This document shows positions 22,793 through 34,493 of a DNA stretch of 64,000 nucleotides, in pieces (position 1 is the stretch's first letter; every line of letters begins with the position of its first letter). The position numbers were made by a program, and so were the translations under genes. The stretch spans positions 5,642,001 through 5,706,000 of the forward strand of contig JANVAS020000222.1 of NCBI GenBank assembly GCA_027563935.2. The letters are read 5' to 3'. The notes under the pieces were generated by a model. That model made no database searches. It was given only the letters and a program-made list of their open reading frames with translations, and was not told the DNA's origin. Source of the DNA: Costus lasius. Taxonomy: Eukaryota > Streptophyta > Magnoliopsida > Zingiberales > Costaceae.

Positions 22793-24479
22793 TGAAAGTC
22801 CCCTAAAGAGGGAAGGAAACCCTAATAGGCGCAAGTAAGGGATTTAAAACAGCGGAAGAGGGTTTGTAAGATCGCATAGCATGTATTATGATCAACTTTA
22901 AAATATGAAAAAGAATTCATACCATGGCCATTTCAAGATGGCGCCTTGGAAGCAAAGATCAAATGAGATCTTCTCCTTGTCGTCACACACAGGATGATGA
23001 CGCTATCTCCCTTGGTGCTCCTTGTGCTAGCAAGGTTCCAAGAGGTCCTTGTCGAGTGAAAGGGAATGATGAGATGTCGATCTCTCTTGGCCGAATCCTC
23101 CTCTATCCTTCAAGCGTCGCCGCACTCACACAAGGTGTCGAGAGGAATATGGGCGAGAGAAAAAATTGTTAGTGGCGAAAATAGAGCATACTCTATTTGG
23201 ACGAGAGCCCTCTCCAAGTGGAGATCATGGTTACTAAAAATAGTAACCACTCATCGCCCCAACGTTCACACCAAGTGAACATGTCGTCAACTCCTCTCCC
23301 CTTGAACCATGCGCTCATTTAGTGAGCCGGTTCATTTTGGTTCAATTTAAGAACCAATCAAGCCAAGCAACTAGCCCAAATCATAATTAAACCATAAGGC
23401 TTTTGATCTGACCGTTGATCTCTTAATGCTCCTGATCTGACCGATCTAGCATCCATTCTCTCGATCGAAGCTTACCGATCTCAAGCCCTAATCAATCAAA
23501 CATGATCAGACCAGATCTCACTTATAATCAGAGATTAAATCCCTTTAAACTGAACCCAAACAATTCAGTCCACACGATCTGACTTAAGTAAGCCATATCA
23601 TCAAATTGTGCGACCCTAAGGGTTTCCTTTAAATGTCGGTAACGATAACTCACGTCATCACGATCAGTGAGGGGTATCTAGCAACACATCACTGTCTCCC
23701 GATATAAAGAAAAGAGTCTTCCAAGACTACACCCAAAAACAGCACAAGTGTGAATCAACTTCACTAGGCATACATATGTCCTTTGCCACTGGATGTTCTT
23801 ATTGGACAAGCGTGTCAAGCTTGTAACTCCAATATGACGAGCATGATTAGAACAGATGAACACTGTCACCTGGGTATGGCCATACTCTTTTCTCAATCAT
23901 CTCATCCAGGGGGCCCCTTTAGAACATCACACTCCTTAAACAAGGAGACGGCAATCCTATGTCTATCACTAGTGCCCTAACCTGAGTCAAGCTCACCATC
24001 CAAGATAGTCTATAATCATTATGTTTCAAATGATATTGAACTACCTCAAAACAATGACAATCATCATTTAGAAAACACAAGTGATCTCAAGTCAAAGGAA
24101 ATGTGCCACTTGTTGCACTCAAGGATTATTCACATTGTGACAAACAATTGAATAACCTAGTAGGGTCTGTCCAGTACATCCAATGTACCCATGAGTCTAC
24201 ATCTTATTCCATGCTCGAAGCATCCTATAAGATTAGAACACATATTAGTCTCAATCATATCAAGGCTGTCTCATGTTCATCAAGATATCTCGACTAAGGA
24301 CATATAGCATGTCAGCCCAGCTGAACAGCTTTGAGACATTATTCAGAAGAACATATATTGCAGCAGACAATGTAGACAACTGAATAATAACCATGCCTTT
24401 ATAAACATAACAGTTTATTACATGATACAGATACATTCCCATAGGCCTCAAACATTAGCCTTAAGGGCATACCCCAACA
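22793..24479 (-). repeat. 3' LTR of copia-2
   Basis: 1,687 bp. It differs from the 5' LTR at about three bases by eye (near 22866, 23268 and 23524), with equal lengths. Its sequence is noticeably diverged from the copia-1 LTR at the U5 end, so the two belong to different LTR subtypes. Confidence 0.95.
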
Positions 24480-24490
24480 ATCTCCCACTT
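24480..24490 (-). other. Polypurine tract of copia-2
   Basis: The minus strand reads AAGTGGGAGAT next to the 3' LTR, identical to copia-1. Confidence 0.85.
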
Positions 24491-24499
24491 GCACTTAAT

Positions 24500-27400
24500 C
24501 TAATGGTTGAGAAATCTCAAACCCATATTATTACAGTGCTTCTCATGCTTCTGCTGCGCCAGAGGCTTGGTAAGCGGGTCTGCCAGATTGTCATCTGTAT
24601 GAACCTTGCAGACTTTGATCTCGCCACGATCTATGATCTCCCTGATCAAATGAAACCGTCTCTGTATGTGCTTGGACTTCTGGTGCGACCGTGGTTCCTT
24701 TGCTTGTGCGATTGCTCCAGTGTTATCACAAAAGATAACCAAAGGATCTGCACTCGAAGGAACGACACCAAGTTCTCTCACGAACTTACGAATCCACACT
24801 GCCTCCTTGGATGCTTCCGAGGCTGCAACATACTCGGCTTCTGTTGTGGAATCAGCAACAGTTGACTGTTTGAAACTCTTCCACACCACTGCTCCTCCAT
24901 TCAAGCTAAATACATAGCCTGATTGCGATCGGAAATCATCCTGGTCAGACTGGAATGAAGCGTCAGTATATCCTTCAATACTGAGTTCTTCCTGACCACC
25001 ATATATCAAGAACATATCTTTGGTCCTCCGCAGATATTTTAAAATGTTCTTGACTGCAATCCAGTGCGCCATACCTGGATTACTTTGGAAACGACTGGTT
25101 ACGCTTAACCCGTAAGCAACGTCTGGGCGAGTACACAACATCGCATACATAATGGATCCAATAGCCGAAGCATAAGGCGTATTGTCCATTTCATCTTTCT
25201 CAGTCTGTGTTTGTGGACACTGACTCTTTGAAAGATTCAGACCATGTCTGACTGGAAGATATCCTCGTTTAGAATTCTCTAAATGAAATCTCTCCAGGAC
25301 CTTATCGATGTAAGTACTCTGGCACAGCCCGAGAAGCCTCTTAGATCTATCCCTGTAGATCTTCACACCTAACACATAGGCTGCTTCTCCTAAATCTTTC
25401 ATCTGGAAACATTTCCTCAGCCATGCCTTCACAGCATGCATTTCAGGAATGTCATTTCCAATGATCAAGATGTCATCGACGTAGAGGACTAGAAAAGTAA
25501 TCACGCTCCCACTAAACCTCTTATATACACACGGGTCATCCTCGTTCTTGATGAAACCAAATTCAGTAACTGATTCATCAAAACGAATATTCCAGCTTCT
25601 TGATGCTTGCTTAAGTCCATAAATGGACTTCTTTAACTTGCATATCTTATGACGATCTGCTGGATTAGTGAAACCTTCTAGTTGTGTCATGTACACATCC
25701 TCATCCAGATTTCCATTCAGGAAAGCTGTTTTCACATCCATCTGCCAGATCTCATAATCATAGTATGCAGCTATCGCGAAAAGAATCCGAATAGACTTAA
25801 ACATGGCTACAGGTGAGAAAGTTTCATCATAATCTATCCCGTAGATTTGTTTGAAACCTTTCGCAACTAGCCTGCCTTTATAGGTAACTACGTTACCATC
25901 CATGTCAATCTTCTTCTTGAAGATCCATTTACAGCCTATAGGGATAACTCCCGGAGGCGGATCAACCAAATCCCAAACTTGGTTATCTGACATGGAGTCC
26001 ATCTCGGCGCACATAGCTTCAAGCCATCTCGCTGACTCCGGTCCACTGACCGCATCCGCATAAGTGAGGGGTTCATCATTATCAATGATGTAGACTCCGT
26101 CATAACGCTCAGGTTGTCGACGGATCCTTCCCGATCTTCGCGGTTCCCGTGATATCTGAGCCTTAGGTTGTTCAATAACCTGTTCTACCGGCTCAGGCTC
26201 ATCCAACTGTGCTTGACTACTTTGTCCTTCCTCTGGATTCTCATCCAGCTTTATTTCTCTCCCACTGGCCTCTTGCAGAAGAAACTCCTTCTCAAGAAAT
26301 ATGGCCGTCCGAGCAACAAAAACCTTGTTCTCTTTGGGATCGTAGAAATAATAACCCTTAGTTTCCTTAGGGTAACCGACAAAGATACATTTGTCAGATC
26401 TGCTCTCTAGTTTCCCAGAGGCGAGCTTTTTGACATAAGCCTCGCAGCCCCAGATCCTGATAAATGTCAAGCTTGGCTGTTTCCCATACCATAACTCATA
26501 TGGCGTCTTTGAAACTGCCTTGGATGGCACTCGGTTTAGTACCTTTGCAGCTGTTTCCAGCGCAAAACCCCAAAAGGAGTATGGAAGAGTAGCCTGACTC
26601 ATCATAGAACGAACCATATCAAGTAACGTTCTATTTCTCCTCTCGGACACACCATTCCATTGCGGTGTTCCTGGCGGAGTGAGCTGTGAGATGATCCCAC
26701 ACTCCTTCAGATAGTCAGTAAACGCATGACTTAGGTATTCACCACCTCGATCTGAGCGAAGTGCCTTGATATTTCGGCCTAGCTGATTCTGTACTTCATT
26801 TTTGAACTCTTTGAACTTGTCAAAAGATTCACTTTTATGTCTCATTAAAAAGACATACCCATACCTACTGAAATCATCAGTAAAGGTAATGAAGTACTGA
26901 TAGCCACCTCTGGCATGTTTACTAAATGGCCCACACACATCACTGTGTATAAGGTCAAGTAAACCTGAAGCCCTTTGACCTTTGTGAAGAAAAGGTGACT
27001 TCGTCATTTTACCCATTAAACAAGCCTTGCATGTATCAATCTCCTTGTAGGAGAATGATCCCAGCAGTCCATGATCATGCAACCGCTTAATGCGTTTCTC
27101 GTTAATATGGCCTAAACGACTATGCCATAGCAAGGTGCTGTCATCAGCATACTTGGCTTTCTTAATATCAATTTGCTGTATAGAACATTCCATGTCCAAC
27201 ATGTATAACCCATTGTTAATTGAACCAGTTGCATAAACAATATTATCAAAAGACAAAATACACTTTGAAATATTGCATTCAAAGGAAAATCCCTTCCTGA
27301 CAAGAGCAGGAATGGAGATAATATTTTTAGTAATACTGGGAACAAAATAACAATTGTTTAGTTCCAATACAAGTCCAGATGGTAAAGAAATGAAATAGTC

Positions 27401-28381
27401 TCCTACAGCAACAGCAGCAACCCGTGCCCCGTTTCCAACGCGTAGGTCCACCTCATGCTGTCCCACCTGTCTTCTTCTCTTGAGTTCCTGTACATTTGAA
27501 CAAATGTGAACTCCACATGCAGTGTCCAACACCCATGATATAGAAGAAGAGAACATGACCTCAGTCACGAATATACCTGAGCCAGAAGCGAAGCTTCCCC
27601 TCTTATCTCCTTGGAGCGCTTTACAGTCCTTTTTCCAGTGACCTAGCTGGCCACAGTGGAAACACCTGTATTCCTTGGACCGCTTAACCTTCTGCTTCAG
27701 AGCCTTGCTGTAGCTCTTGACAGGGGCCTTGCCCTTCTTCCCCTTCTTCTTGTTCCTAGAAGGAACCATCAAGACAGAGGTTGAAGGCTTACCCTTCAGA
27801 GTCTCCTCAGTGGTGAGGAGCATATTCAGCAGCTCTGCCGGAGTACAATCGATTTTGTTCATATTAAAGTTAATAATGAACGCGTCGAATGAAGGCGGGA
27901 GAGACTGTAGAATAATATCCACAGCAAGCTCCTGGTTGATGGTGTGCCCCAGTTTCTCCAGAGCTTCCTTGTGCCCAATCATCTTGAGCACGTGAGCTCC
28001 CACTGGGCTCCCTTCAGCCAGTTTGCTCTGAAAGAAGAGCTTCGTCAAATTGTAGCGCTCTGTCCTCGCCTGTGCAGCATACAGCATCTTGAGGTTCGCT
28101 ATAATCTCTATAGCCGACATATCCTCATGCTGACGCTGCAGCGGTGGCGTCATAGACGCTAGCATCAGGCAAGCGACATCAATGCTATCATTGACGTGCT
28201 TTTCATAGGCTTCCCGAACCGCCCTTGCGGCGTTCGGAGCGGGCTGCGGCGGTATCGCCGTCTCGAGGACATACAGTTTCCTCTCTGCCTTAAGAACGAT
28301 CTTAAGGTGTCCAAACCAGTCAGAGAAGTTCGGCCCAGCAAACTTCTCCCTTTCCAGTAGGGATCGCACATTGAAGTTCAT
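24500..28381 (-). CDS. Copia-2 Gag-Pol polyprotein (1293 aa), intact
   Basis: Single open frame with the same domain order as copia-1: Gag, CCHC knuckle (CFHCGQLGHWKKDC), protease (LDTACGVHIC), integrase with HHCC finger and D, D, E (HSDVCGPF, RSDRGGEYL, NGVSERRNR), RT (YVDDILIIGND) and RNase H (YTDASFQSD, STTEAEYVAAS, CDNTGAIAQ). It differs from copia-1 by scattered substitutions, one residue lost after EVM and three gained in the linker before RT (EPVEQVIEQ). All catalytic residues I can check are present. The start ATG at 28381 follows the conserved leader end. Confidence 0.96.
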   Translation of the reverse strand: MNFNVRSLLEREKFAGPNFSDWFGHLKIVLKAERKLYVLETAIPPQPAPNAARAVREAYEKHVNDSIDVACLMLASMTPPLQRQHEDMSAIEIIANLKMLYAAQARTERYNLTKLFFQSKLAEGSPVGAHVLKMIGHKEALEKLGHTINQELAVDIILQSLPPSFDAFIINFNMNKIDCTPAELLNMLLTTEETLKGKPSTSVLMVPSRNKKKGKKGKAPVKSYSKALKQKVKRSKEYRCFHCGQLGHWKKDCKALQGDKRGSFASGSGIFVTEVMFSSSISWVLDTACGVHICSNVQELKRRRQVGQHEVDLRVGNGARVAAVAVGDYFISLPSGLVLELNNCYFVPSITKNIISIPALVRKGFSFECNISKCILSFDNIVYATGSINNGLYMLDMECSIQQIDIKKAKYADDSTLLWHSRLGHINEKRIKRLHDHGLLGSFSYKEIDTCKACLMGKMTKSPFLHKGQRASGLLDLIHSDVCGPFSKHARGGYQYFITFTDDFSRYGYVFLMRHKSESFDKFKEFKNEVQNQLGRNIKALRSDRGGEYLSHAFTDYLKECGIISQLTPPGTPQWNGVSERRNRTLLDMVRSMMSQATLPYSFWGFALETAAKVLNRVPSKAVSKTPYELWYGKQPSLTFIRIWGCEAYVKKLASGKLESRSDKCIFVGYPKETKGYYFYDPKENKVFVARTAIFLEKEFLLQEASGREIKLDENPEEGQSSQAQLDEPEPVEQVIEQPKAQISREPRRSGRIRRQPERYDGVYIIDNDEPLTYADAVSGPESARWLEAMCAEMDSMSDNQVWDLVDPPPGVIPIGCKWIFKKKIDMDGNVVTYKGRLVAKGFKQIYGIDYDETFSPVAMFKSIRILFAIAAYYDYEIWQMDVKTAFLNGNLDEDVYMTQLEGFTNPADRHKICKLKKSIYGLKQASRSWNIRFDESVTEFGFIKNEDDPCVYKRFSGSVITFLVLYVDDILIIGNDIPEMHAVKAWLRKCFQMKDLGEAAYVLGVKIYRDRSKRLLGLCQSTYIDKVLERFHLENSKRGYLPVRHGLNLSKSQCPQTQTEKDEMDNTPYASAIGSIMYAMLCTRPDVAYGLSVTSRFQSNPGMAHWIAVKNILKYLRRTKDMFLIYGGQEELSIEGYTDASFQSDQDDFRSQSGYVFSLNGGAVVWKSFKQSTVADSTTEAEYVAASEASKEAVWIRKFVRELGVVPSSADPLVIFCDNTGAIAQAKEPRSHQKSKHIQRRFHLIREIIDRGEIKVCKVHTDDNLADPLTKPLAQQKHEKHCNNMGLRFLNH

Positions 28382-30228
28382 GGTGTTCGTTGCTGCAGGT
28401 ATCTACAACAATGCAAGAACAGCAAGGTCAGTATCAATGTATAAGAATCAATCAGGACTTAAGAAAGATTCTTTTTCTCACTATTTTATCTGGCTGAAAA
28501 ATCCAGCAAAACAGCCCGAAAGAGTAGTACTCTTTTAGTGAGATGGGATCCGGATTTCATACTTGGTCTCCGCGTCCCGCTCAGGCGAGATAAGATGCAC
28601 AGAGAGTACAAGCACTAATCTCCGGTAGGCATTCCCTGCCGATCGCCAACCCGTGCGATTCCCCTTCATCTGGGCAATCCAGCAGACTGTGCCAACTGAG
28701 TTGGTACAACACAGTCTCTGACCCCACAGATGGCTGCCTCCATGTGCTACCATATGCGCCACATATGTAGCCTACACGGTCAAGCTGACCCGACCTACTC
28801 CCTGGACCACCATGTGCTATGCTGAGCAACGAGAAGGGATAAATCCCTACTCTGTAACACACAGGTGTAGTCCCACACCGTCTGAAGATAGATGGACGTG
28901 CCCACTGAGTGGGTACAACACGGCTCCAACGATAATCAGAACAGTGAGGTTTCGCGTCAGAAGGCTTACGAGCTTGATATTACGCGTTGGATTTTCACGG
29001 TCTTTTATCTTCTTCACTATCATGCAATTCCTATGGTGATAGCAGAAGATAAACTTAATCATGCAATTCTAATATTTAAACAATAAAAAGAAAGCATGAA
29101 TCTTATGTGGTAAAAGCCCATAGCCCTAGTGAGACCTTAACCTAACTTAAGTCTTCACTTGCTCTTCATGGGTCTTTTGCTGCTCATCTGGCCCAAACCA
29201 GGGCCCAAGCGCCAATTACAGCACAGGTGCGCCCACCAGGGAAAATGCGCCTGGTCCTAGAGTCGAACCCTGGACCTCCCACCTGGTCAAGCCACTGCTG
29301 CATGCGCCTCTGCCAAGTGTGCTCTGTGCTCTTGTCTAATTAAATTACAAATTTAACTATCTAGACAAGATTGACACGCAGGTCAATTACAATTTTATAA
29401 ATTAAAGCGATGTGATGCGCAGATCACAATAATTAATTTACAATTTTTAAATCCCAGGCACGCAGGCCCCAGCACAGCACACAATTAATATGAGCAGCCC
29501 ACATAAGACTAAATAGACAAACATATGCATCCAATCAGCAATCATGTGATCCATAAAAATTAAAATTTTTGAAAAACCCCATGGGATCAATTTTAATTTC
29601 CTTATTTGCCCTTACTACCTTACAACGGTCCATTACTAGGGATCCACTCATCCAACCTAGTCAGATCCACTGCCCTTGCATGCACCAAGTCCTAACTGAC
29701 TTGAGTCGACCATAAGGTCAACCATGCATGCGCCAGGGCTGAACAACCACAATGAGGTCTGGCAAGCGGGTGTGACCCCGGGCCTAACTCATGTGTGTTC
29801 ATAAGTTGTCTCAATCAGACATCGCTACACACCTGTCTGCAGTCGACCTATAGCCACCATAGGCTTGCGCCAAGGTGCTAACTGGTCGACCCATTCAGGC
29901 TGTCAGATGGTCTGATCAGACTGTTGGATCTAACCTAGGGGATGACTTCAACCCTAGTAACCCGTCTAAGGGTTTACAGTAAGGCCTTAGATCTATAGTG
30001 AGTCGCGCATGTGTTTAAGTTTTTAAGAAAACCAACAACATTGTAAATGCGCCAAGACATCAAACATGCGCAAGATATAGAAACATACATATGGATGTAT
30101 TTTCGCAAGATGATACATAATATCATGAAACTTTCGCATGTCAATTAGATCTAGGCATATGCGCAAATATGGATCAAACATTAAGCAATCATAAAAACAT
30201 GCATGATAAACTTGGCTCTGATACCAAT
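28382..30228 (-). other. Leader of copia-2 with primer site and paired stem-loops
   Basis: 1.85-kb leader. Stem-loop 1 is at 28897-28922 and stem-loop 2 at 28687-28714, with the same stems, TTGTA bulge and three-base loop as in copia-1. Primer site 30215-30226 reads TGGTATCAGAGC on the minus strand. No believable gene is present. Confidence 0.85.
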
Positions 30229-31915
30229 TGAAAGTCCCCTAAAGAGGGAAGGAAACCCTAATAGGCGCAAGTAAGGGATTTAAAACAGCGGAAGAGGGTT
30301 TCTAAGATCGCATAGCATGTATTATGATCAACTTTAAAATATGAAAAAGAATTCATACCATGGCCATTTCAAGATGGCGCCTTGGAAGCAAAGATCAAAT
30401 GAGATCTTCTCCTTGTCGTCACACACAGGATGATGACGCTATCTCCCTTGGTGCTCCTTGTGCTAGCAAGGTTCCAAGAGGTCCTTGTCGAGTGAAAGGG
30501 AATGATGAGATGTCGATCTCTCTTGGCCGAATCCTCCTCTATCCTTCAAGCGTCGCCGCACTCACACAAGGTGTCGAGAGGAATATGGGCGAGAGAAAAA
30601 ATTGTTAGTGGCGAAAATAGAGCATACTCTATTTGGACGAGAGCCCTCTCCAAGTGGAGATCATGGTTACTAAAAATAGTAACCACTCATCGCCCCAACG
30701 TTCATACCAAGTGAACATGTCGTCAACTCCTCTCCCCTTGAACCATGCGCTCATTTAGTGAGCCGGTTCATTTTGGTTCAATTTAAGAACCAATCAAGCC
30801 AAGCAACTAGCCCAAATCATAATTAAACCATAAGGCTTTTGATCTGACCGTTGATCTCTTAATGCTCCTGATCTGACCGATCTAGCATCCATTCTCTCGA
30901 TCGAAGCTTACCGATCTCAAGCCCTAATCAATCAAACATGATCAGACCAGATCTCACTTACAATCAGAGATTAAATCCCTTTAAACTGAACCCAAACAAT
31001 TCAGTCCACACGATCTGACTTAAGTAAGCCATATCATCAAATTGTGCGACCCTAAGGGTTTCCTTTAAATGTCGGTAACGATAACTCACGTCATCACGAT
31101 CAGTGAGGGGTATCTAGCAACACATCACTGTCTCCCGATATAAAGAAAAGAGTCTTCCAAGACTACACCCAAAAACAGCACAAGTGTGAATCAACTTCAC
31201 TAGGCATACATATGTCCTTTGCCACTGGATGTTCTTATTGGACAAGCGTGTCAAGCTTGTAACTCCAATATGACGAGCATGATTAGAACAGATGAACACT
31301 GTCACCTGGGTATGGCCATACTCTTTTCTCAATCATCTCATCCAGGGGGCCCCTTTAGAACATCACACTCCTTAAACAAGGAGACGGCAATCCTATGTCT
31401 ATCACTAGTGCCCTAACCTGAGTCAAGCTCACCATCCAAGATAGTCTATAATCATTATGTTTCAAATGATATTGAACTACCTCAAAACAATGACAATCAT
31501 CATTTAGAAAACACAAGTGATCTCAAGTCAAAGGAAATGTGCCACTTGTTGCACTCAAGGATTATTCACATTGTGACAAACAATTGAATAACCTAGTAGG
31601 GTCTGTCCAGTACATCCAATGTACCCATGAGTCTACATCTTATTCCATGCTCGAAGCATCCTATAAGATTAGAACACATATTAGTCTCAATCATATCAAG
31701 GCTGTCTCATGTTCATCAAGATATCTCGACTAAGGACATATAGCATGTCAGCCCAGCTGAACAGCTTTGAGACATTATTCAGAAGAACATATATTGCAGC
31801 AGACAATGTAGACAACTGAATAATAACCATGCCTTTATAAACATAACAGTTTATTACATGATACAGATACATTCCCATAGGCCTCAAACATTAGCCTTAA
31901 GGGCATACCCCAACA
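30229..31915 (-). repeat. 5' LTR of copia-2
   Basis: 1,687 bp, near identical to 22793-24479, followed by ATTCA and the rest of the gypsy LTR. Confidence 0.95.
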
Positions 31916-31920
31916 ATTCA

Positions 31921-33463
31921 AACCCTTCACATATCACATAAGGACTATCCTATGAGTACACTGTTACACTTAGCCATAGTCCTAACCAACACATAACACA
32001 TAATATTCAAAATTCTCATAATCACATAATTTTCAAAAATCTCATAACCACATAATGTTCACAATTTACATAACAACATAATATTCCAAAAATCACATAA
32101 ACACCTAATATTTAAAAATCACACAATTACATAATATTAACAATCATATAATGTAGTGTGGTCCTTAGGTTTCATGCTGATTAGTTCAGTCAACCTTACT
32201 AGGTTATCATCCAAATTTCTCAAACAATTTCTCAATAATGCAGTTAACAAGCATCCATAAAAATTAACATAAAACTAAAACATGTAGTCATACAAACTAT
32301 CCATAAAATTAACAAAAATTAAAACATGTATTCATACCAACTATTTTACAAATCTCTACATATAAACCACGGTTAACATAACATACTATCTATTAAATTT
32401 TACACCTTGAATTAACATGAATTTCATGCTCAAACCATTGGTCTAAAACTTCCGAATTTCCATAATTTAATACCTTAAATTTCATATTACCAACTTTCGG
32501 ATTTCATAAAGAAAATCATCAAAATTTCGGTTTTCATGCATATTATCAAGAATTTGGTCTTCATAAATAATATCAAGATTTCGGATTATCATGAATAATT
32601 ATCAAAGATTCGGTTCACATGAAGAAACATCTTGAATTTGGTTTACATGAAAAATACATCTTGAGTTTCGGTTTTAACATGATAAAAATTCCAATAATTC
32701 AATTGTATCAAGTCACAAACACAACCAAACTAATAGATCAAATAAGACATTCCACTCACCTTGAACCGTGAACACCAAGGTGAAAAACCCTCCAACAATT
32801 TCGTCTAAAGCCTTTAAGCCGCCCAAAAATCTTCAAGAACTCGCCAAGGAAGTTTCTTCACTTCAAGGAAAATCACCAAGGGAAGAAGATGAAGAAAATC
32901 ACCTCAAAATTCCAAGAACACCAAAGTCGCCTCCTTCTTCCTAGCCGTCACCCAAAGTTTTCTCTCAAGCCAAAATCTCGCCCAAAAACTCCACCCTAAC
33001 CGAAATACTAATTTGAATTTTCGGTTTTTAATTCCTTAACCCATTGACCCATTAATTCAATTAGGTTTTACCCATTTAACTAACTAATTTCGAATTTTAA
33101 ATCTAATTTAAGTGTAACCCAATAACCCTTAGTTTAAGTGAACATCCAATAAGAGTTTAAATTAACATCCAATTAATTACTTCACTTAAACGCAAAATCC
33201 AATAAGGATTTAATTAATATCCAATAAGGTCTAATTAATTTATCCTAAATTAACAACCAATAATCAACCATTAATCTCTAATTAATTTACCATAAATTAA
33301 CAACCAATATAAATCACAAATCAAATAATTACAAATTAACAATCAATAAGCCAGTTAATTAGCATCCAATAATTTTATTTAAATCATAATGAATTATCAC
33401 AGCTAATGATTTTATTTAAATCCAAATAATGCTTACCAGGACTTAAGATCCTTGGATCTTACA
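31921..33463 (-). repeat. 5' LTR of the gypsy element, second segment
   Basis: 1,543 bp collinear with 5920-7462; it includes the 26-bp repeat array (31997-32154) and ends TTGGATCTTACA. Followed at 33464-33468 by TSD AATGC. Confidence 0.95.
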
Positions 33464-33468
33464 AATGC

Positions 33469-34493
33469 TACCCTAATCCAAATGTAACCAATCTTAGTCA
33501 ATTTCGGGTTAACCCGCCAAAAATGCAGTTTGGCTCTAATAATTCTCTTCCATCTCATTAGGCCCAATGGCACTGATTAAATCTCCAAAATAGATATGAG
33601 TTATCCAATAACTTGATCATAAGGCTTCCTGATCAATACGAGAATTCGAGTATCAAGTTGTGTGAACCTGTAGGTTCCTCTGACGTTGGCAGTGCTGACC
33701 TAAGGCCATCACAAGTAGTGAGTGGCACCTAGCAGTGCATCGTTGCTACCCAAGTCATCGGAATGGATATCAACATCGACATACCCATCATCGCAACTAG
33801 GTATATATGCATTACAGTCTCTTTGCCGAACTGATATCCGATTGGACAAGTGTGTCATCACTTGTTTTCACCCAATCTCATGGTCATGACTAATTCAGGT
33901 TCTCACCTGGGTATGGCCATACATTTTCAGTTATAAAACCATAGAGGAGCTCCATGGATATCAAGCTTCCCTCATGAAGGGGCAAATCCTCTGTCTGTCC
34001 ATTGACCTTCTCATAAGGGTCATGACATGCTCAATGACAACCGTTATTACCTCCCAATAACAGCGAGATGTTAGGTTGTATAAAAGCATATCCTTAACCA
34101 TATAGAATGGTCAATTACCTCAAGTCAAGGGATCAATGCATTTCCTATCACTTGTGAGGATAACTCATGACAACAAGTCATTGCCACACAGCGCGTCGGT
34201 CTAGTATATCGACCATTGATATACCCATATGTCTGCGTTAACACCTCGTGCCTAGCCAGCCCATATACCAGTCTCACAAGTACCATAGCTGTCCCATATC
34301 CACTAAGGTACATCGACTGGGGATAACTATTTGAGCACAAATCCAATCTGTCTCTAGGGACATTATCATGTAAGTACATAATCGCAGATGTAGACAAACA
34401 TTGATAATGACAATGCCAGAATGATATATAAATATCATAGTTAAGTAGCACAAAGATGGACCAAAATTAGGTCTTAGGGCATACACACCAACA
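33469..34493 (-). repeat. Family-B copia LTR, right half
   Basis: Continuation of the LTR interrupted at 4425; it ends CACACCAACA at 34493 and is followed by the conserved polypurine complement atctcccacttgcac. This LTR therefore serves as the 3' LTR of the gag-pol remnant to its right, while its other end abuts a primer site at 3419-3430. Confidence 0.75.

Larger units (their letters stand above)
22793..31915 (-). mobile_element. Copia-2: full-length Ty1/copia element, family A
   Basis: 9,123-bp element on the minus strand, inside the gypsy 5' LTR and in the same orientation as gypsy. 3' LTR 22793-24479, gag-pol 24500-28381, leader to 30228, primer site 30215-30226, 5' LTR 30229-31915, TSD ATTCA. 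All parts are intact, so it is a second candidate autonomous element. Confidence 0.95.
4426..33463 (-). mobile_element. Ty3/gypsy chromovirus (Tekay/Del-like), full length, carrying two nested copia elements
   Basis: LTR-gag-pol-LTR element on the minus strand: 5' LTR 21299-33463 (split), primer site 21284-21295, gag-pol 21172 down to 7492 (split), polypurine tract 7463-7475, 3' LTR 4426-7462, TSD AATGC on both sides. Subtracting copia-1, copia-2 and one TSD copy of each leaves about 10.8 kb. The two 3,037-bp LTRs match without indels and with about seven base differences by eye, so it is young. The chromodomain-like C terminus, long LTRs and RT-RNaseH-INT order fit the Tekay/Del clade of plant chromoviruses. 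It cannot make a whole polyprotein now: copia-1 splits pol, and a stop lies after the integrase core. Confidence 0.93.
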
